This document shows positions 10,084 through 21,314 of a stretch of 64,000 nucleotides of DNA, piece by piece. Origin of the DNA: Antitrichia curtipendula (taxonomy: Eukaryota > Streptophyta > Bryopsida > Hypnales > Leucodontaceae). Each line of letters opens with the position of its first letter. Position 1 is the stretch's first letter. A program made the translations under genes and the position numbers. The notes below the pieces were generated by a model, which made no database searches, was not told where the DNA came from, and worked only from the letters and a program-made list of their open reading frames with translations. The DNA lies in assembly GCA_951230915.1 (NCBI GenBank), contig OX579634.1:372001-436000 (forward strand), read 5' to 3'.

Positions 10084-13000
10084 TTAGTGATTCAGGCTCT
10101 GTGAGATTGAATCAGGATCTTTGTCCAATTCAATGGTCTTGTTCAAAACTGCCTCGAATACGGGGGAAGCAGTGCTGGTATTGCTGATGACTTTGGACTC
10201 CCCATTTGCAACTGTTCCAATCTGTGATGAGTTTCCGTTAGTAAGTGATGATGAGTTCGAAGAGCCCTCGGCTGCCCCGTCCACTCCACCGAATAGCTGC
10301 TTCCTCAAAACATCATGAAGTTGCCCAAATAGCTGTCTCTTTATGGAGTCAAACGCACGCTCCAGCCGCTCCAGCTGCAAAGCAAATAAAGCCGTGTTGC
10401 ATAAAACTCCACACTAGTTGCCTCAAATTTATGTGATGATCTACTTACAAATCCATTAAGAAGGATTTCGATCCATTAGGGTTTAGAGGTTTAGGGCTTT
10501 AGGGTATGAAGCAGATTAGCAGATCTAAGATATTAAAGCTACTGCATAACTACGGAGTAGAATGTCTAAACAAACATTAAACAAGAGCCAAAATCTTAAA
10601 ATACAACAAACTCCTGAAGGGCCCCCGTTTATATACAATTGACAAAACTCAACTGGTTGAGTTAAGTGACGCCATATTGGGCTTAAAAACGCCCGACTGT
10701 TTCCATTCTTAGGTCACTGACACCTGTCACTGAGTGTAAATCACCCTTGAGCACCACATTGGAAGCCGAGCACGGCAACCTTTAATAGAAAATCTGCTCA
10801 TGTATCCGTGGCTTCCAGAATAGAATGGTATTTCAAAAGGAACATCAAGGATGCAGTAGCATTTGAGAGAATATTGAACGCGGCAAAATTATCATTTCTC
10901 TTACCTCCTCAGTGGCATTCGGGTTGTACATGAACAGCCCATAGTAGAGCTCGAAGCTGTCACCTGATGTGTTCTCAACCTGCTCACGATTCGATTTTTT
11001 CAGCTGCAAGTTCGCATTTGAGACTAACCATAAACCAGTATCCTAGTCAAAGATGCTTTCAACATGAAAAAAGTTTTTTTCAGATAATAATTTTATCGGC
11101 CCAAAACATCCTGCCAATAAACATATGGATGATACTGATTAAAGCTCTTCCATATTGACTCGAACAGGGGCCTCTTCCTTCAGTAGAATAAATTCAAAGA
11201 TGCGATGTGATGCCTTACAATTCCTAGAAGTGTCTCGTAACCCTTGGTGTTGATTGGTGTACTTTCCAACCCAAGCTTTCCTAGTACCCTGCATATAACA
11301 TGCACCTGCTTTGGCCCTTGCGTCGCAATTTTTTGTTTGGAAGAAACAACTAGGATATTTCTCTCTGAACAATAAGAGCAATTCACATGACAGCAACAAC
11401 TGAAAATACGCAACTATGCAAACAAAATACCAAAATGGATCATCCTCTGTCAGCGACCAACATCCTAGATTTATCCCTTCAGGTAGGAGTGAGAAGACTA
11501 ACCTGCCAACAGTGTGAGTGATGAATTGGCTACCTGCTGCATATCGATCATGCTCTGCACATGTCATCTCCACCATGCGACAACCCTGGGATAAAAAATT
11601 CCCATCCACGCGTCAGCCAAAAGTACTGATAGATGCTTACATCCACTAATAAAATAAACTAGAACGCCTGTAAAAATTCAGTTAATATAATAAAGAATTA
11701 TAGCCAGAAGTGCACTATTGACTGTGTTTGTTCATAACTTTCCTTTTTAAGACTAAAGAGCCGTGCATCCCGTCAAATCTTCTGCCTAACTAAACAGTGA
11801 GGCCGCTTTTCATCATGATAACCAACTAGCTTCAGACATGAGAGAAATACCTGCCTTTTTTTTGCTAATAATCAGAGTGCTGTGTACAACTTAAAACCGG
11901 GAGACGGGAAGTCTCTACCGCGTGTCTGTGAAGATTTTACCTCTGTTGCGAAGATGTCCAGGAAATTGTCGGCAGATCGTGACCGCCGCCCATTTCTGAT
12001 GCGGACTTTGTCATACACTAAAGGTAATCCAGCCCAACTGCCCACGCCACTCTCGGGGCCAAACATAGGATGAGTGCAGAGTACGTCAAATTCGTGAGGC
12101 AACGCCTGTTATTATCATTGGACAATTAAGAACAAATCAGGTATCTCAATCACCAATGTTCCAAAGGATTAGACCTTTTCAGAACCACATCAACTTAACT
12201 GTATGTAGTAAAAAGAATGCCCGCAAAAACAAACAAAGAGCAATCTCAATTTTCACTATAATTTAACTAAGGCCGTCCTTGATACCTGAAGAAAGAGGTT
12301 CTTTGGAAATTCCTTCACAGAGAGAACATCGACGAATAGAGTGTTCCGCTTAAGCCGTTGCAAGGGAAGACTTCGTAACACAGACTCAGTTGATAAAATG
12401 GAGGTGCACAGAAGAACCACCTCAGGATGCTCCTCACAAAAATCATCCGCATCCCTGACAAGTCAAAGCCAGCATAAACCGTCATTGATAGTAATATAAT
12501 GGCAACAAAGGAACAAAACCATCTCCTCTCCCATAAAATTGTGGATTGAAAGGTGCCAACAATGAAATTCATTACTATCACCCGTCACCTCGACAACCTT
12601 CTAGGCTCGCACTTTCCGATTGCATAAATTTAGCATGACGAATTTTACAAGTTCCTTTCAATTCAAGACAAATGTCGCAACTTCCGAGGAGCCACGTGAA
12701 AACAAAAGCTTGGGTGACGGACTTCAAAATCACGATCTATCACTTGCTTCTCAAAAATTAGGGAGTTCAAATTAGAGAATGCAACAGGAAACTCAATGGT
12801 AAGTTCATACATTTAAATTCGGAAACTCAGAGTTTACTGATTCGAGCTCCCCCATATCAACTCAGTAAGACTTCGGAAGCCATATGCCTTAGCACGAAAC
12901 AATGAGCGCAGTGAAGCGACGGTACTAGGAATTTGAATTTAACATTGCTGTCATACAAAGATTTAGTATTCAGACCCTGGACAGAACAACCGGAAACAAA

Positions 13001-13446
13001 GCAATCCAAACCGACCTGAAAAATGCCACACCTAATTCACGTGCTTTCTCGCTATAGTCTCGTCTGGAATGCGCCAAAACCCTGTGCCCTTGCTTCACTA
13101 TCCTCTCCGCCAGGAACTGGCCAAAGTTGCCGAACCCCACGATTCCAATTTTGAGCTTGCTGCTCTTCTCCAGCTCCTGCGACCTCTTCGACTCGTAGTC
13201 AAATGGCTGCGCGGCATCTATGGCACTGACATTCAAGGCACTGCGCTGCTGCCGGCGCCCTCCAACCCTAAAAGTCCTGGCGACAAGGACCGGGTTCAGA
13301 TGTTGCCGAAAATCTCCCTGCGAACCCAATGCCATGGAACCCATTGCATTCTGCCTCCACAATGGTAGTCCCCAACTCGCAACCACATTCTGCGTTTGGG
13401 ACTGGAACGACATCATCGCCACCGGCATCGGCGTTAGCGCTTCCAT
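10084..13446 (-). CDS. TYRAAT: Arogenate dehydrogenase, plastidial (seven exons)
   Basis: The gene encodes a TyrA-family enzyme that oxidatively decarboxylates arogenate to tyrosine with NADP, the last step of plastid tyrosine synthesis. Exons on the minus strand: 13446-13016, 12454-12286, 12105-11941, 11585-11503, 11288-11219, 10979-10905 and 10374-10084. All introns are GT-AG, phases agree, and the product is 427 aa. I chose the ATG at 13446 (purine at -3, G at +4); the frame stays open upstream only from a GTG. Residues 1-95 form a Ser/Arg-rich plastid transit region. The nucleotide-binding GFGNFG loop is at 104-109, THPMFGPESG at about 211-220, CAEHD at about 264-268 and FITHTVGR at about 276-283. 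The acidic residue in CAEHD fits arogenate rather than prephenate specificity (inference). Residues from about 355 form a Ser/Asn-rich tail that many homologues lack. Confidence 0.96.
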
Positions 13447-15051
13447 GACTTCAATGGCAACGCTCACACCGCACTTCCACGAAAACCCAAAATCTCAATC
13501 GAAAATCATGAAATTCGGTTTCCGAGGCTCACAAATTCGTCAAGCGACGAACAGAGCTGCATTCACCGAGAGTGAAGGTTAGGTCACCAACTCGACCCCG
13601 CTGCCAGAGAAAATCTGCAATGCCTGGCTGCACAGACCCCACCACCAACCCCACCACACCACCACCACACCACCAAAAATGCCAGCCAAGCAGCAGCATT
13701 TCGTGCCATGAATTGCAAGGGCATAAACGAAGTAACTAACCAACTTACTGGCTCCATCGGGCGGAATGATCCGAATCCAGCAAAGATTCGTGCGGCTCCT
13801 TTGTCGTGTCACCGATGAATGAATTCGCGCCCTAAAACCTCCGTCCCCTTCCCTCCGCCAGGGATTCCGTCTGGATGCCCACAACGCTACCAAGCTCCTC
13901 CGAATGGAGAATTTGAACCGGGCTTCTCCTCGGACATACCCAGTTAGTCTGTACCCCGCAGCAACAAGTCACACGCGCCAGACGCAACGCCCCCGACGTC
14001 GATTTTCATTCAGGAACGAAGGAACTGAATGCTCGCGACTCGGTTGCTTCGTTCTCAAGTCCCCTGCTGCCCTAACTTGCTCGCACTCTGTCCGCAGGAA
14101 GAACTCGGCATTCCTAACTTAACTAGACCATACTTAACAGATGAAACCGGCTTACTACTTGCACACGGTGTTGATCATCACTTCTTCCTTCCAAGGCACT
14201 TATGTCAATAACTTTCATGTGTTTGGAATGGATCCCACTATAGTTGTGTGACTCCAACATGATTGTTGTCACGACAATTTCAAGGACTCAAGAACATCAT
14301 CAATGCCAATGCAACATTGTAAGGGGGCAACTCAAATGAGAATTGGATTGGATTGATGCGCATTTTGTGCAATCACTCGTTCTTTTTGTGCCCATCTCTA
14401 AAGAAGTATTCAAGAACTATCATTGGTTGTAAAATACTTGTTATACATGTAAATTACATATGATAATTCTCTTTAGGAACCTCCAATAGTGGTCATATAA
14501 AAGAACTAGTTTGAACCCGTGTTGGACATCGGCACATTGTAATGAAGAATCTTATATACATAACATACTTGATGGTTAAGGGCAACATCTCTTGCCAAAT
14601 ATTTTTTTTAAATTCAGAAAATAAGGTTTGACAAACATTTTAAAATAAATATTCAATAGGATCTATTTTTTTCTTGTACAAAACAAATCTTGACATATTA
14701 TCTTTTAAAAAATAACTCTCGTACATATTTTGACTTCCACTTTGCAAACATTGACTGCAAAGCATGGTAATAGAGATTTTACACTTTTGTATTTAGAGAA
14801 TAAAAAATAATTCCATGAGAAAATGTTTTTTCATATATAATTTTAAAATTAATCATGAAGTTGCTATAATATTTCCATGTATAGGTTGAAAGCATTGATG
14901 TGAATGAAGGTTATAGAGTACTTTAATGGTTAAAAGTTCTTCCATACACAAGTTTAAAAATATCCTTGTGGTTAAAAGGTCTTTGATGCATATGTTAAAA
15001 GTATTCTAATTACTAATTTCTCCCATAAATAGGGTCAAATTATTTTTATAT
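13447..15051. other. 5-prime flank of the dehydrogenase gene and intergenic DNA
   Basis: The first 600 bases or so are C-rich and locally GC-rich, with CACCACC runs, and should contain the 5-prime UTR and promoter of the arogenate dehydrogenase gene. I see no convincing TATA box. Beyond about 14,150 the sequence turns AT-rich, without genes or clear element ends. Confidence 0.4.
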
Positions 15052-15055
15052 TTAA

Positions 15056-15620
15056 TCCCTTAAGGACCAAAGGATAGTTTGGATTTCCAAAATTGTAAAG
15101 ATGTATTATAAAATGCTACTTAAAATAATAATTTAATGATGACCCTCAAACAATATTTGTAAAATATGATCTATGGATCATATCTATACAATTAAATCAA
15201 CTAATACACAAACCAATATTTTTCAATAAAATTTGAAGCCAAAAATTAAAAATTGCTCCAAAATTCAATTGTAGATTGAATATTTGTGATTTTTACAAGG
15301 CTTTTTTCCTTAGAATTTCAAAATAGTCTTAAATTCTAATCATAGAGATTTTAGGAAAACTTTATTATATTTTTTATTCAATATTTTTTAATGGATCATT
15401 TTAAACTGAAAATGTTGTTTTTTGAAGCTAAACCTACCAGTACTTATTGAATAATATAATATTTGCAAAAAAGTATCATTGTAATCTGTATCCTACAAAT
15501 GTTAAAGAACTATCATAAAAATCTTTTTCAAATGATCGATGGAAAAATGTATTTTTGTGTAGTTGATATGTGTTTGTATTTATTTGTTGTTCAAAATTTG
15601 AACACTTGTTCTTTTAGGGA
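15056..15620. mobile_element. TTAA-flanked element, family D copy 1
   Basis: TTAA lies on both sides (15052-15055 and 15621-15624). The left end TCCCTTAAGGACCAAAGG and the right end (inverse TCCCTAAAAGAAC) are variants of the CCCCTAAAGGACC ends shared by families B and C. It has no ORF. An inverted copy lies 50 bp downstream at 15671-16230. Confidence 0.75.
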
Positions 15621-15670
15621 TTAAGTATTTTTTTCTTACATAGGACAAAAAGCACTCTCATGAAGATTAC

Positions 15671-16230
15671 TCTCTAAAAGACCAAGTGTTCAAATTTTGA
15701 ACAACAAATAAATACAAACACATCCCAACCACAAAAAAATGCATTTTTTCATCCATCATATTTTTTTTAAATTCTTGTATTAATTCTTTAACATTTGTAG
15801 GGAATAGATTCCAAAGACTTTTCTTTGCAAATATTCTATTATTCAATAGATATTGGAAGGTCTAGCTTCAAAAAATAACCATATCAATTTTAAAATGACC
15901 TTTCAGAAACAACTTAAATAAAAATAAAAATTCTGCTAAAATCTTGATGATTAAAACCTCAGATTTTGAACTTTAAAGAAAAACAAACTTGTAAAAATAA
16001 AAAATATTCAATCTATAATTGAATTTCGAAGGAATTTTTAATTTCTGGCTTCAAATTTTACTGAAAAATATTCAATTGTTTACTAGTTGATTTAATCGTA
16101 TAGATATGATTTGTAGATTATATTTTACAAATATTGGGTGTGAGTCATCATAAAATTATTATTTTAAGTAGCATTATATAATACATCTTTACAATTTTGG
16201 AAATCCAAACTATTCCTGTTCCTGAAAGGA
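15671..16230. mobile_element. TTAA-flanked element, family D copy 2 (inverted)
   Basis: This is nearly the reverse complement of 15056-15620 over its whole length. The left edge is TCTCTAAAAGACCAAG after TTAC, and the right edge is CTGAAAGGA before TTAA (16231-16234). Together with copy 1 it forms an inverted repeat of about 1.17 kb with a spacer of about 50 bp. Confidence 0.75.
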
Positions 16231-16234
16231 TTAA

Positions 16235-16925
16235 CCTCCTTGTATATTTATATTTTAAAATATTGAAATAAAACTCAAGCAAAAGAGAACTCAAGTGAAA
16301 ATATCAACATTTAGAAGCTTGTAGTTTACTAATGTGGATTGATTTATCTTACTGGTAAAAGGCAGACATTTAGCTTGATCTTGTATCAGACATCAACACA
16401 TAGTAGTTAAAAAGTACTCATGTACAATGACTTAAAATAAAATGAAGGTAATGATTTGAAAGTCACCAACTAAACTATTCCACATATCCAAACATATTAA
16501 CCCTAGACCATGGCCGTTTTGGGTAAAAAACATCCTAGCTTTTGAAGTGCTATAAATTTAAATGTGACTAAGTAATAAAGATCTTAACCGTACAATCATG
16601 TAGTACACATGTTTTGTATGTCATGGATCAAATTTGAAGTCATTTGACCGTGTAGATTGCAAGATTATAATGTTTTAGTGTTGAAAAAGAATGCTGAAAT
16701 TTTCCTAAAAACACATTTAGAGGCCAAATTTGATTTCTAAACCTAATCAAATGAAAAAAATTTAAACTACAAAGTGATTCAAAACCAGGATACAAAAACA
16801 TTGGTGAAAAAAAATATCATTTAATTGACTCAATGTGTTTGCAAAATGGCTTGCAAATGTCAAAAATAGGCAAGAAAAGTTGCAAAAAACACATCTAGTG
16901 CTGAACCTCCTTCTACTAAAATGCT
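16235..16925. other. Gene-free AT-rich stretch
   Basis: I see no gene, element end or repeat unit in this interval. Confidence 0.3.
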
Positions 16926-17415
16926 TCTCAGTCATTCATAAATTCTTGGATTGATATGAAAACTTAGCCACACAAACAAGACTAGTATGCGCAACTTTAA
17001 CAAAAAAGTTTATTGAAAACGGACATTTTATGAAGAAGATACAAGCCGCCGAAGTTCACTATAGTCCATAAATGGCGGGATTTTGAATTTTGAATTGCTC
17101 CCAAACATTCAAAACAACTTGGATTGACATGAAAATTTCACCACAATAACTAGAATTCAATGGAAACACAACCCAACAAATTTTATTGAAATCGCACATT
17201 GGATGAAGGAGATACAAGACCCCGAAGTTGCAGCCATGAAGTGCACTTTGGTGAATCAAATTGAGCCCGTGAACTTTGATTGGCTTCCAGAAAATCATTA
17301 CCTCTTGGATTGATCTGAAAATTTTACCACACAAACTAGAAGAAAAGGCGCAACTTTCACAACAAGTTTTATTGAATTTGGACATTGGATGCCAAAGTTA
17401 CAGTACTTTGAATTT
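16926..17415. repeat. Tandem repeat T1, three diverged units of about 180 bp
   Basis: The phrase CTTGGATTGA(T/C) recurs at 16945, 17118 and 17304 (spacings 173 and 186). Each time it is followed by TGAAAA, then CCACA-AAC, then a TTTATTGAA...ACATT block. The minus-strand reading frame at 17385-17059 is a by-product of the repetition. Units are clearly diverged, so the array is old. Confidence 0.75.
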
Positions 17416-18540
17416 AACTTAAAACTATGTGAGGACACTTTTTGTCCTCTTAATGCTATAAAATATCCTACTCATCATCTCATCCTGAATTTTTTCTAAG
17501 CATTTGTTACAAAATGCAACTTCATAAAATAATTTGAAATTGACATATAAAAAATTGTACATTTTGAGTTGTAGATTATGTCTAAAACCGTCTTAGGTAT
17601 CACCTTCCATCCTCCCTCTTCCCATCCTACCACTCTTAATAGATTCATGACATATTGTGGTTACAATTAGAATGCCTCGATCTTACAGTTATGAAATTGT
17701 ACTATAGTTTCTTAGCAGCTTAGTCAGAAAATAAATAAATAAAAGGGTGCCTAAATTTTTGGAAAATTATTGGCTTAGTTTGCCTAAAAATATATATATA
17801 TTTTTTAAATGATTGTCTAAATTATAGAAATTCAACTCATGTATATCGTACTCTAAGAAATAAGCATTTCACTTGTATTCTAAAGTTGGTACAAGTATTA
17901 TTAACTATGCCGTGGCAACTCAAATGACGTTGACATGCACTAGTAAAAAATTTGATGCTTCTCAAAATCTATAAACATATATACACTGCAAAGTTTTTTG
18001 CCTTATCATTTTGACCATTCTAAAGTGCAATCTCTCACAAACAAAGCATAATCCTCACAAACAAAGCATAATTCTCACATGCAACAATCCCTAATATTTA
18101 ATGAAATCCTAACACATAAAGTAGAAAATTTAAGATTTGGAGGTCAAAACATGGGTCTAGATAAATGCAATCACTTAAGTTAGATGAAAGTAGAAGCAAC
18201 CATGCAAAAATTGTAAAAACAGCTTGGATGAATGCCTAATTTATTTTAATTATATTTTAAAATTGTCCAATTTTGATATATTCTTTTTTGGGATGTTATA
18301 GTTGTCATTTTTTGAACTTTTTGTCTATTTGGCCTTACAGGTGTGAATAGGGGAAATGAATATTTTATTTTCCATTCTTATATGACAAATAGTTAAATAT
18401 CTTGTGTGAAAGTCTAAATGACATTAAAAGTAGATATAAATTGGGCTAGTAGGCTAGAATATGAAGCAGGTCATATAGATAGTTGTACAGTGGTGTACCA
18501 ATCAAAATGGCGTTTTTGAATTCACAGTGAAAAATTTAAG
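17416..18540. other. Gene-free stretch between two tandem arrays
   Basis: This is AT-rich. There is a short direct duplication near 18040-18070 (CACAAACAAAGCATAAT twice). No genes are recognised. Confidence 0.3.
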
Positions 18541-19418
18541 TGCTGCCAAGTTTGGTAGCCTTCCGAGAGCTGAAAAATTGGTATTTTAACATGAAAATTT
18601 TGTCACAACATTATATTTGTGTTAATAACACATGCACCAAATTTCAAAGTCAAAAGATTTATCAAAAGAAAGATATTCAAAATCTACCAACATGTGTAGC
18701 TATGAATTTTTTTCACTGCTACCAAATTTAACAGCCTTCCAAAGATTGATTTTTTTTTTCCATAATTTTTTGGAACAACAGGTTTTCTATATTAATACCA
18801 TATGTTCCAAATTCCAAGGCCAAATGATCAGTACAAAAAAAGATATCCACAATCTACCAACATGTGTTGTTTTGAAAAACAATTGTGGAAACCATTTCAC
18901 TACTACCGATTTTGATACCCTCCCAAGGGTTGAAAAATTGCTTATTTTCTATGAATTTTTTTTCACAAAATTCTTTCTATATTAATAACATGTGTGATAA
19001 TTTTCAAGGCTGAAAAATTTATAAAAAAAAAAGATATTCAAAATCTACCAACATGTGTAGCTATATGAAACCATTTCACTACTGCTAACTTTGACACCCT
19101 CCCAAGGGCTGCATTTTTTTTTATTTACCATAAAAATTTTAGCACAAGATCTTCTCTATGTTGAGAACATGTGTGCTAACATTTAAGGTCAAAAGATTTA
19201 TCCAAAAAAGGATATCCACAATCTACCAACATGTGTAGTTGTGGGAAACAATGGGGGAAACCATTTCACTACTACCAACTTTGACTCCCTCCCAAGGGCT
19301 GAGAAATTGTCTATTTATCATTAAATTTTTGGCTCAAGATGTTCTTGTCAATAACATGTTTGACAAATTTCATGGTCAAAAAATTTATACAAAAAAAAAA
19401 AAGTATTTACAATCTACC
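18541..19418. repeat. Tandem repeat T2, five units of about 180 bp
   Basis: Units start near 18541, 18717, 18900, 19079 and 19271 (periods 176, 183, 179 and 192). Each contains the words CCAAGGGCTG or a variant, AATAACATGTG-type words, then CAAAATCTACCAACATGTG. It is unrelated to T1. The fifth unit ends at the Tc1 transposase remnant. The period lies in the range of nucleosome-length satellites, but five copies are too few to call it centromeric. Confidence 0.85.
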
Positions 19419-19805
19419 AATGTGTATGTCTTCCATTTGCCACAATCACTACTTGTAACCTAGAGGGCATAGAATGCATAATTGAAGGAGCTTTGTACCA
19501 TTGATTAACCTCCACTCTCTTCAATAACTACCTTCAAGTCATCTAAGTTTTTAGGGAATATTGGGCCATGTTGCACAACATTTGTTTAAATCTTTCAAAA
19601 TCTTTCAAAATCTTCCAAAGGTTCTCAATTGGATTGAGATCAAGAGAATTTGCAGGCCAATCCAGTTTCTCCAGAAGGCGAGTTTGTCTCCATTCTGCAC
19701 ATAGTTTGTTGCGATGGATAGGTGCGCCATCTTCCATGAACAATCCTTGTGGCACTCTACCCATGAACTTATCACATCCTTTATGCACTCAGTCATCACT
19801 TAGGC
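19419..19805 (-). pseudogene. Tc1-type DD34E transposase, C-terminal remnant
   Basis: The minus strand encodes the second half of a DDE_3 catalytic domain. Around 19735 it reads FMEDGAPIHRNKLCAEW, and around 19640 LDWPANSLDLNPIENLW. Exactly 34 residues separate the Asp of EDGAP from the Glu of PIENLW, the DD34E spacing of Tc1 transposases; plant mariner elements usually have DD39D. After a frame change near 19550, the frame IMHSMPSRLQVVIVANGRHT matches the usual C-terminus. The first catalytic Asp and the DNA-binding domain are missing, and there is another frame break near 19775. It is an inactive fragment wedged between tandem array T2 and a family C element. Confidence 0.85.
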
Positions 19806-19847
19806 TACTCATGTTCACAAACCTTCAATCCTCTACTTAGAAAAATA

Positions 19848-20205
19848 ATCACTCGCAAACTATAATTCCTTGTAACTTTCATTTCATTAATTAAAATGGA
19901 ATGATTCAAAGTTTTTCACATGAAAGTAAATCTTTAGAACCAATTCAAACTTTTATTTTAAAAAAAGCGATTTTTAAAGAAGTTTTTTGAACTGCCGAGG
20001 TTGCTCGCCAAGCAATGAAAATTACATATCATGCAATAACTTTTTAAACATCTAATCAAAATTTATGAAAATTGTTTTGACTTAAGGCTACTCCTCGGGC
20101 ACATGTTGTGTGAAATTTTCAAAGAATTTTTTTTTTGTGTTTGTTTGTAGTGAGTTGCCCAAAATTGTTGTATTGCCAAAAAAATGATGTTTAGACCTTT
20201 ACGAG
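19848..20205. mobile_element. TTAA-flanked element, family C copy 1 (truncated, inverted)
   Basis: The reverse complement resembles the first part of 52541-53473 and of 32436 onward. Shared words include GGAATGATTCAAAG, TTGACTTAAGGCTACTCCTCGGGCACAT and AGTGAGTTGCCCAAAA. The right edge (GACCTTTACGAG before TTAA at 20206-20209) is a decayed CCCCTAAAGGACC end. The left part is missing where the Tc1 remnant begins. Confidence 0.65.
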
Positions 20206-20209
20206 TTAA

Positions 20210-20602
20210 CTAGGTACACAATTGTAGGGACCAGAAAAAAATTTACATTTACTCACCAAGGTAAAATTTGGGGAGTATTTGCACCTTGTGTCTGGAAAGA
20301 CCATATTAACTCTACATCAATTTGCCTTATCAATGTAGGTTATTAAAATAATTTAGATACGGTTATTTTTATTACAAGGGAAGAATAATTTTATCCAATG
20401 CTATTGTCTTTGTGTTGAAGAGTCCTCACAAATATATATCATTAATAAAAAAATATACCTTCTTTGCAAGAAGATATAACAATACGTATTTTTATTTCAT
20501 AACTTACACTAATAGGTCAAATTAATGTAGCTTTGACCACATGATTGTACCCTTTCAAAAGGGACGAATGCCCTTACCATAGCTAGTAAGAGAAAGTCAA
20601 AG
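20210..20602. other. Gene-free stretch
   Basis: This is AT-rich with no recognisable gene or element end. Confidence 0.3.
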
Positions 20603-20605
20603 TAA

Positions 20606-20884
20606 GAGCATCTATACCCTTGCGTTCTCCAGGTTTGACACTTTTTAAGCATGGATGATAAGTGCTCCAAGCTCTTCACAATATTCTTTTAACACTGAAT
20701 CCTAGATTGTCAAGCAATGACCCTTGCAATCATTGTTCAATATGAGTTTAGTAGTTTTATCTTTTATTCTATTTAATGAATGGTCACTCAACTATTTATG
20801 AGTTGTATTTGTTGAACAAGGGTGGAGAACAAGAATTATGAGGATTCTTCAAAAGTAGATATAATCGCATAGATACAAATGCTC
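20606..20884. mobile_element. PIF/Harbinger-like MITE J0, 279 bp
   Basis: The left end GAGCATCTATACCCTTGCG pairs with the right end (inverse GAGCATTTGTATCTATGCG). TAA flanks both sides (20603-20605 and 20885-20887). A 3-bp TWA-type duplication and GAGCATC ends fit PIF/Harbinger MITEs. The right TAA is shared with the next MITE. Confidence 0.8.
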
Positions 20885-20887
20885 TAA

Positions 20888-21311
20888 GAGCATCTCTACT
20901 ATAGAATGGCCAAATTTATATGGTAACGACCACTCCGGCTCCTTAGCTCCCCAATGTAGGTCGCCCAAAGCACCCTTTACTACCACCTACGGCAGCTTGT
21001 CGGGATTAAAAGATTGAATTGAAACATGAAATTGGCTATATATAGGAGTGGTGACATGAAAGTTACTACAATAATGTCAGAGGGATTGTTTTTGACGACA
21101 ACTACATAATAAAAACCTTGTAGCAATTTGTCAACATACACTAGGCGTGGTTCAAACTTCCTTGTCCACACTATGCTGAACGTTGAATTGAAATTTTTGG
21201 CACATCTGATTCTTGGAAAACTATGGCCAATGCCACGGTGGGGGGTGTTTTGGCTCTTGGCCCAACCCATGATGCCCCGGCTGGGTTTAGGGAGGGTGGG
21301 TGGGGATGCTA
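20888..21311. mobile_element. PIF/Harbinger-like MITE J1, 424 bp
   Basis: The left end is GAGCATCTCTACTATAG, and the right end GGGGATGCTA is a decayed inverse. TAA flanks lie at 20885-20887 and 21312-21314. The right part (GCCACGGTGGGGGGTG near 21235) is shared with the larger element at 41286-42440, so both belong to one family. Confidence 0.7.
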
Positions 21312-21314
21312 TAA

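Noticed and set aside
13447..13467. Upstream GTG start for arogenate dehydrogenase
   Set aside because: A canonical ATG lies seven codons downstream in good context, and nuclear plant genes rarely start at GTG.
18541..19430. CRISPR-like array
   Set aside because: The repeat units are contiguous and about 180 bp without short conserved repeats and unique spacers. It is a tandem repeat in a plant genome.
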